NCBI GenBank assembly: GCA_020632995.1
Contig: JACKEN010000010.1
Location: 231,189 to 295,188, forward strand
Direction: 5' to 3'
Length of the DNA: 64,000 bases
DNA from: Deltaproteobacteria bacterium
GTDB lineage: Bacteria; Myxococcota; Kuafuiibacteriia; Kuafuiibacteriales; Kuafuiibacteriaceae
This document shows positions 60,198 to 64,000 of this stretch, piece by piece. Under the pieces are notes generated by a model. The model made no database searches. It was given only the letters and a program-made list of their open reading frames with translations, and was not told where the DNA came from. The position numbers and the translations under genes were made by a program. Every line of letters starts with the position of its first letter. Within the stretch, counting starts at the first letter, position 1.

Positions 60198-63100
60198 ATG
60201 CCCTGTCGCCTGCCCCGTCCCTGGTCGCTCCTCGCCGCCCTCGTGCTCTTCGCCCCCGCCGCCCGGGCCGCCAGCTTCCCCCCCGACGGCGTGTGGGGCC
60301 CCGCCTACCAGGGCACCGCGTATGTAGGCGACCCCCTGGACGACGGCGCCAACAACGCCCGGGAGATCGTGGGCGACGCCACAGCCCCCGCCATCTTCAT
60401 CTACAACGACGGCCTGCACTTCATGGTGCGGGTGCGCCTCGACACCGACCCGCGCCAGAACGCCACGAACCTGCGCCCCTTCGGGTGGGGGATCCTGTTC
60501 GACACCGACGGCAACTTCAACGCCTACGAGTACTCGGTGATGGCGAACGGCGTGGGCGGTACCCTCGAGTTCGCCCAGAACACCAGCCCCACCAACGTCG
60601 GCGATCCATCCGACGCCGCGGAGACCGCGATCGAGATCCTGCCGATGGACTTCTCGGTCGGCGGGAACATCCAGGTCACGGTGGCAGGCACCACCTTCAA
60701 CGGCAACGCGGACTACTTCCTCGACTTCGCGCTCTCCATGGTCTCGTTCACGAACGCGGGCGTCGTGGATCCCATCCGGCTCCTGGGCGGCACCTCCAAC
60801 AACGGCCGCTCGATCACCGTCGACCTCGCCGGCACCGCAATGGCGCCCGGCCCCGGCACCATCGCCCTCGCGATCTCGGACCCGATCAACAAGGACGGCA
60901 CCGCCGCTGATCCCGACGACGACGGCGACGGCACCCCCGCCTCGACCGACCCCGACGACAGCGACCCCTGCGTGCCTGCAACGAACGTGGCGGCGTGTGA
61001 CCTCGACGGTGACGGGGTGGGCGGCGACGTCGACCCCGACAACAACAACCCTTGCACCCCTTCGATCACGGTCGCGGCGTGTGACGCCGACGGCGACGGA
61101 GTGGGCGGCGACGTCGACCCAGACAACAACGACCCTTGCACCCCGTCGGTCGCGGTCGCGGCGTGCGACGCCGACGGCGACGGGGTGGGCGGCGACGTCG
61201 ACCCCGACAACAACGACCCCTGCGTCCCCTCGACGGTGGTCGCGGCGTGTGACGCCGACGGCGACGGGGTGGGCGGCGACGTCGACCCAGACAACAACGA
61301 CCCCTGCGCTCCGTCCGTAGCGGTCGCGGCGTGCGACGCCGATGGTGATGGCTCGCCCGGCGACGTCGACCCCGACAACAACAACCCCTGCACTCCCTCC
61401 ATCGCGGTGGCGGCATGTGACGCGGATGGCGATGGCTCACCCGGCGACGTCGACCCCGACAACAACAACCCCTGCACCCCCTCCATCGCGGTGGCGGCGT
61501 GCGACTTCGACAACGACGGTTCACCTGGCGACGTCGACCCCGACAACAACGACCCCTGCACGCCCTCCATCGCGGTCGCCAGCTGCGACGCCGACAACGA
61601 CGGGACGCCGGGCGACACCGACCCCGACAACAACAACCCCTGCACCCCTCCATCGCGGTGGCGGCATGTGACGCCGATGGCGATGGCTCACCCGGCGACG
61701 TCGACCCCGACAACAACAACCCCTGCACTCCTCCATCGCGGTGGCGGCGTGCGACTTCGACAACGACGGCACCCCCGGCGACGTCGACCCCGACAACAAC
61801 GACCCCTGCACGCCCTCCATCGCGGTCGCCAGCTGCGACGCCGACAACGACGGGACGCCGGGCGACACCGACCCCGACAACGCGGACCCCTGCACCCCCT
61901 CCATCACCGTCGCGGCGTGCGACTTCGACAACGACGGCACCCCTGGCGATGTCGACCCTGACAACACGGACCCGTGCACGCCCTCGGTCGCGGTGGCCGC
62001 GTGTGACGCCGACGGCGACGGCACCCCCGGCGACACCGACCCCGACAACTACAACCCCTGCACCCCCTCCATCGCCGTCGCGGCGTGCGACTTCGACAAC
62101 GACGGCACCCCCGGCGACGTCGACCCCGACAACAACGACCCCTGCACCCCCTCCATCACCGTGGCAGCGTGCGACTTCGACAACGACGGCGCGCCCGGCG
62201 ACACCGACCCAAACAACAACGACCCCTGCGTCCCCTCGGCGGTGGTCGCGGCGATGTGACGCCGACGGCGACGGCGTGGGCGGCGACGTCGACCCCGACA
62301 ACAACGATCCTTGCACCCCCTCGATCGCGGTCGCCGCATGTGACGCCGACGGTGATGGCTCGCCCGGCGACGTCGACCCCGACAACAACGACCCCTGCAC
62401 CCCCTCCATCGCGGTCGCGGCGTGCGACTTCGACAACGACGGCACCCCCGGCGACGTCGACCCCGACAATGCTGACCCCTGCACGCCTTCGGTCGCAGTG
62501 GCCGCGTGTGACGCTGACGGCGACGGCACCCCCGGCGACGTCGACCCCGACAACAACGACCCCTGCACGCCTTCGGTCGCGGTCGCGGCCTGCGACTTCG
62601 ACAACGACGGCACCCCGGGCAACACCGATCCCGACAACACGGACCCCTGCACCCCCTCCATCGCGGTCGCAGCGTGCGACTTCGACAACGACGGCACCCC
62701 GGGCAACGTCGACCCCGACAACAACGATCCCTGCACGCCCTCGGTCGCGGTAGCGACCTGCGACGCCGACGGCGACGGCACCCCCGGCGACGTCGACCCC
62801 GACAACAACGACCCCTGCACCCCATCCATCGCGGTCGCGGCCTGCGACTTCGACAACGACGGCACGCCAGGCAACTCCGATCCGAACAACGCGGACCCCT
62901 GCACCCCATCCATCACCGTCGCGGCGTGCGACTTCGACAACGACGGCACCCCCGGGGACATCGACCCCGACAACACAGACCCGTGCACGCCCTCGGCCGC
63001 GGTGGCCACGTGTGACGCCGACGGCGACGGCACCCCCGGCGACGTCGACCCCGACAACTACAACCCCTGTACTCCGTCCATCGCGGTGGCGGCGTGTGAC

Positions 63101-64000
63101 TTCGACAACGACGGCACCCCCGGCGATGTCGACCCCGACAACAACGACCCCTGCGCTCCGTCCACCGCCGTCGCCACTTGCGACGCCGACGGTGATGGCT
63201 CGCCCGGCGACGTCGACCCCGACAACAGCAACCCCTGTACGCCGTCGATCACCGTCGCCGCCTGCGACTTCGACAACGACGGCACCCCCGGCGACACCGA
63301 CCCCGACAACAATGACCCCTGCACTCCGTCGGTGGCGGTCGCCAGCTGCGACGCCGACAACGACGGCTCGCCCGGCGACATCGACCCCGACAACAACGAC
63401 CCCTGCACTCCGTCAGTAGCGGTCGCCAGCTGCGACGCGGACAACGACGGCACGCCCGGCGACGTCGACCCCGACAACAACGACCCCTGCACTCCCTCGA
63501 TCGCGGTCGCTGCCTGCGACTTCGACAGCGACGGTTCGCCCGGCGATGTCGACCCCGACAACAACGACCCCTGCACCCCCTCGATCGCGGTCGCCGCCTG
63601 CGACTTCGACAACGACGGCACGCCGGGCAACACCGATCCGGACAACGCCGACCCCTGCACCCCCTCCATCACCGTCGCGGCGTGCGACTTCGACAACGAC
63701 GGCTCCCCCGGGGACATCGACCCCGACAACACAGACCCGTGCACGCCCTCGGTCGCGGTGGCCACGTGCGACGCCGATGGTGATGGCTCGCCCGGCGACG
63801 TCGACCCCGACAACAACGACCCCTGCACTCCGTCCATCGCGGTCGCGGCGTGCGACGCCGATGGTGATGGCTCGCCCGGCGACGTCGACCCCGACAACAG
63901 CGACCCCTGCACCCCGTCCATCGCGGTGGCAGCGTGCGACGCCGATGGTGACGGCACCCCCGGCGACGTCGACCCCGACAACACCGACCCCTGCACCCCG
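60198..64000 (+). CDS. Secreted protein with long array of thrombospondin-type-3-like Ca-binding repeats (partial, frameshifted)
   Basis: The ATG follows a good AGGAGG site. A signal peptide ends near residue 24 (FAPAARA). A ~240-residue N domain (FIYNDGLHFMVRVRLDTD, GWGILFDTDGN) leads into tandem 28-residue units CDADGDGTPGDVDPDNNDPCTPS+IAVAA. These are DxDxDG-type calcium loops with paired Cys, like TSP3 repeats. As given the frame runs to 61961. It is disrupted by a one-base loss near 61646, a second near 61731 and a one-base gain near 62253, after which a frame stays open to the window end. These are probably assembly errors or real slippage. No membrane anchor is visible because the 3' end is outside the window. 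Confidence 0.75.
60996..64000 (+). repeat. Tandem array of about 36 copies of an 84-bp (28-aa) unit
   Basis: Unit starts (tgt/tgc of the first Cys) recur every 84 bp from 60996. The array continues past the window end. Variants alternate DADGDG/DFDNDG, VGG/TPG/SPG and NNN/NND/NAD/NTD. A three-unit block (about 61365-61616) is nearly repeated immediately after (61617-61866), pointing to recent block duplication. Codons are repeated almost unchanged, so recombination is likely. Confidence 0.9.

Noticed and set aside
60713..63996. Long open frames on the minus strand across the repeat array
   Set aside because: They are low-complexity shadows of the 84-bp repeat and have no start signal, signal peptide or family features.
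60996..64000. CRISPR-like or non-coding tandem repeat array
   Set aside because: Units have no unique spacers, encode one repeated 28-residue calcium-binding motif in frame, and follow a signal-peptide domain.

Overview
This 64 kb window is uniformly very GC-rich. It is densely coded, with frequent 1-11 nt gene overlaps and GTG starts. The gene content points to a Myxococcota (myxobacteria-like, formerly Deltaproteobacteria) chromosome: several Hanks-type Ser/Thr kinases, FHA- and PAS-type sigma54 activators, cyclic-nucleotide-binding proteins, many lipoproteins, and a complete operon of the gliding-motility (Glt) / spore-coat (Nfs) envelope machinery known from Myxococcus. This placement is inferred from gene content. 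No rRNA or species marker is present.

Layout. 1-355 (+): tail of a gene with an REEG-repeat C terminus, probably Rpn/PD-(D/E)XK-like. 370-6068 (-): LysM/M23 peptidase and surE, then a metallophosphoesterase / HipA-like kinase / HipA-N+HIRAN trio, then a Big2-thioredoxin lipoprotein. 6210-7178 (+): a 2TM-domain protein. 7132-16595 (-): a long, tightly coupled lipid/signalling operon (CNMP-patatin, KAS III-like, acyltransferase, SDR, CMD-like, PknK-type kinase, methyltransferase). 16761-16835 (-): tRNA-Pro(GGG) with its terminator. 16899-21449 (-): a TPR/cNMP protein, an unknown protein and a DUF697-like protein. 21480-33405 (-): the eight-gene Glt/Nfs-type operon. 33674-35560 (+): an R/G-rich protein with a pseudokinase-like C terminus. 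35567-36235 (-): a small secreted protein. 36526-42621 (+): a PEGA-type kinase, a secreted TPR-like protein, an FHA-GAF-sigma54 activator and an MscS-cNMP channel. 42635-49225 (-): porin, small phosphate-binding-like protein, Cys-rich lipoprotein, hybrid histidine kinase, and an ankyrin protein carrying protease-like motifs. 49295-50811 (-): a 38-residue membrane peptide and a PAS-sigma54 activator. 50948-51508 (+): a lipoprotein. 51505-54506 (-): folP-glmM-pdxJ. 54622-56995 (+): an unknown protein, kptA and an orthocaspase. 56988-57968 (-): an HD-Nudix fusion, divergent from a LysR regulator (58033-58944, +). 59009-60142 (+): an acyltransferase-3 membrane protein. 60198-64000 (+): a secreted protein with about 36 copies of an 84-bp calcium-binding-type repeat. 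The array runs off the window and contains three frame disruptions.

How the parts work together. The Glt/Nfs operon should encode an envelope-spanning assembly: outer-membrane barrels, periplasmic TPR proteins, a TPR lipoprotein, and an inner-membrane FHA/TonB-like protein. Its motor (AglRQS type) and GltI/J are not in the window. The neighbouring plus-strand kinase/FHA/sigma54 genes could supply regulation, but nothing in the sequence proves it. No stretch over 300 bp lacks a gene. The longest gaps are 36236-36525, 33406-33673 and 29929-30192. No insertion sequence, CRISPR array, prophage or origin was seen.
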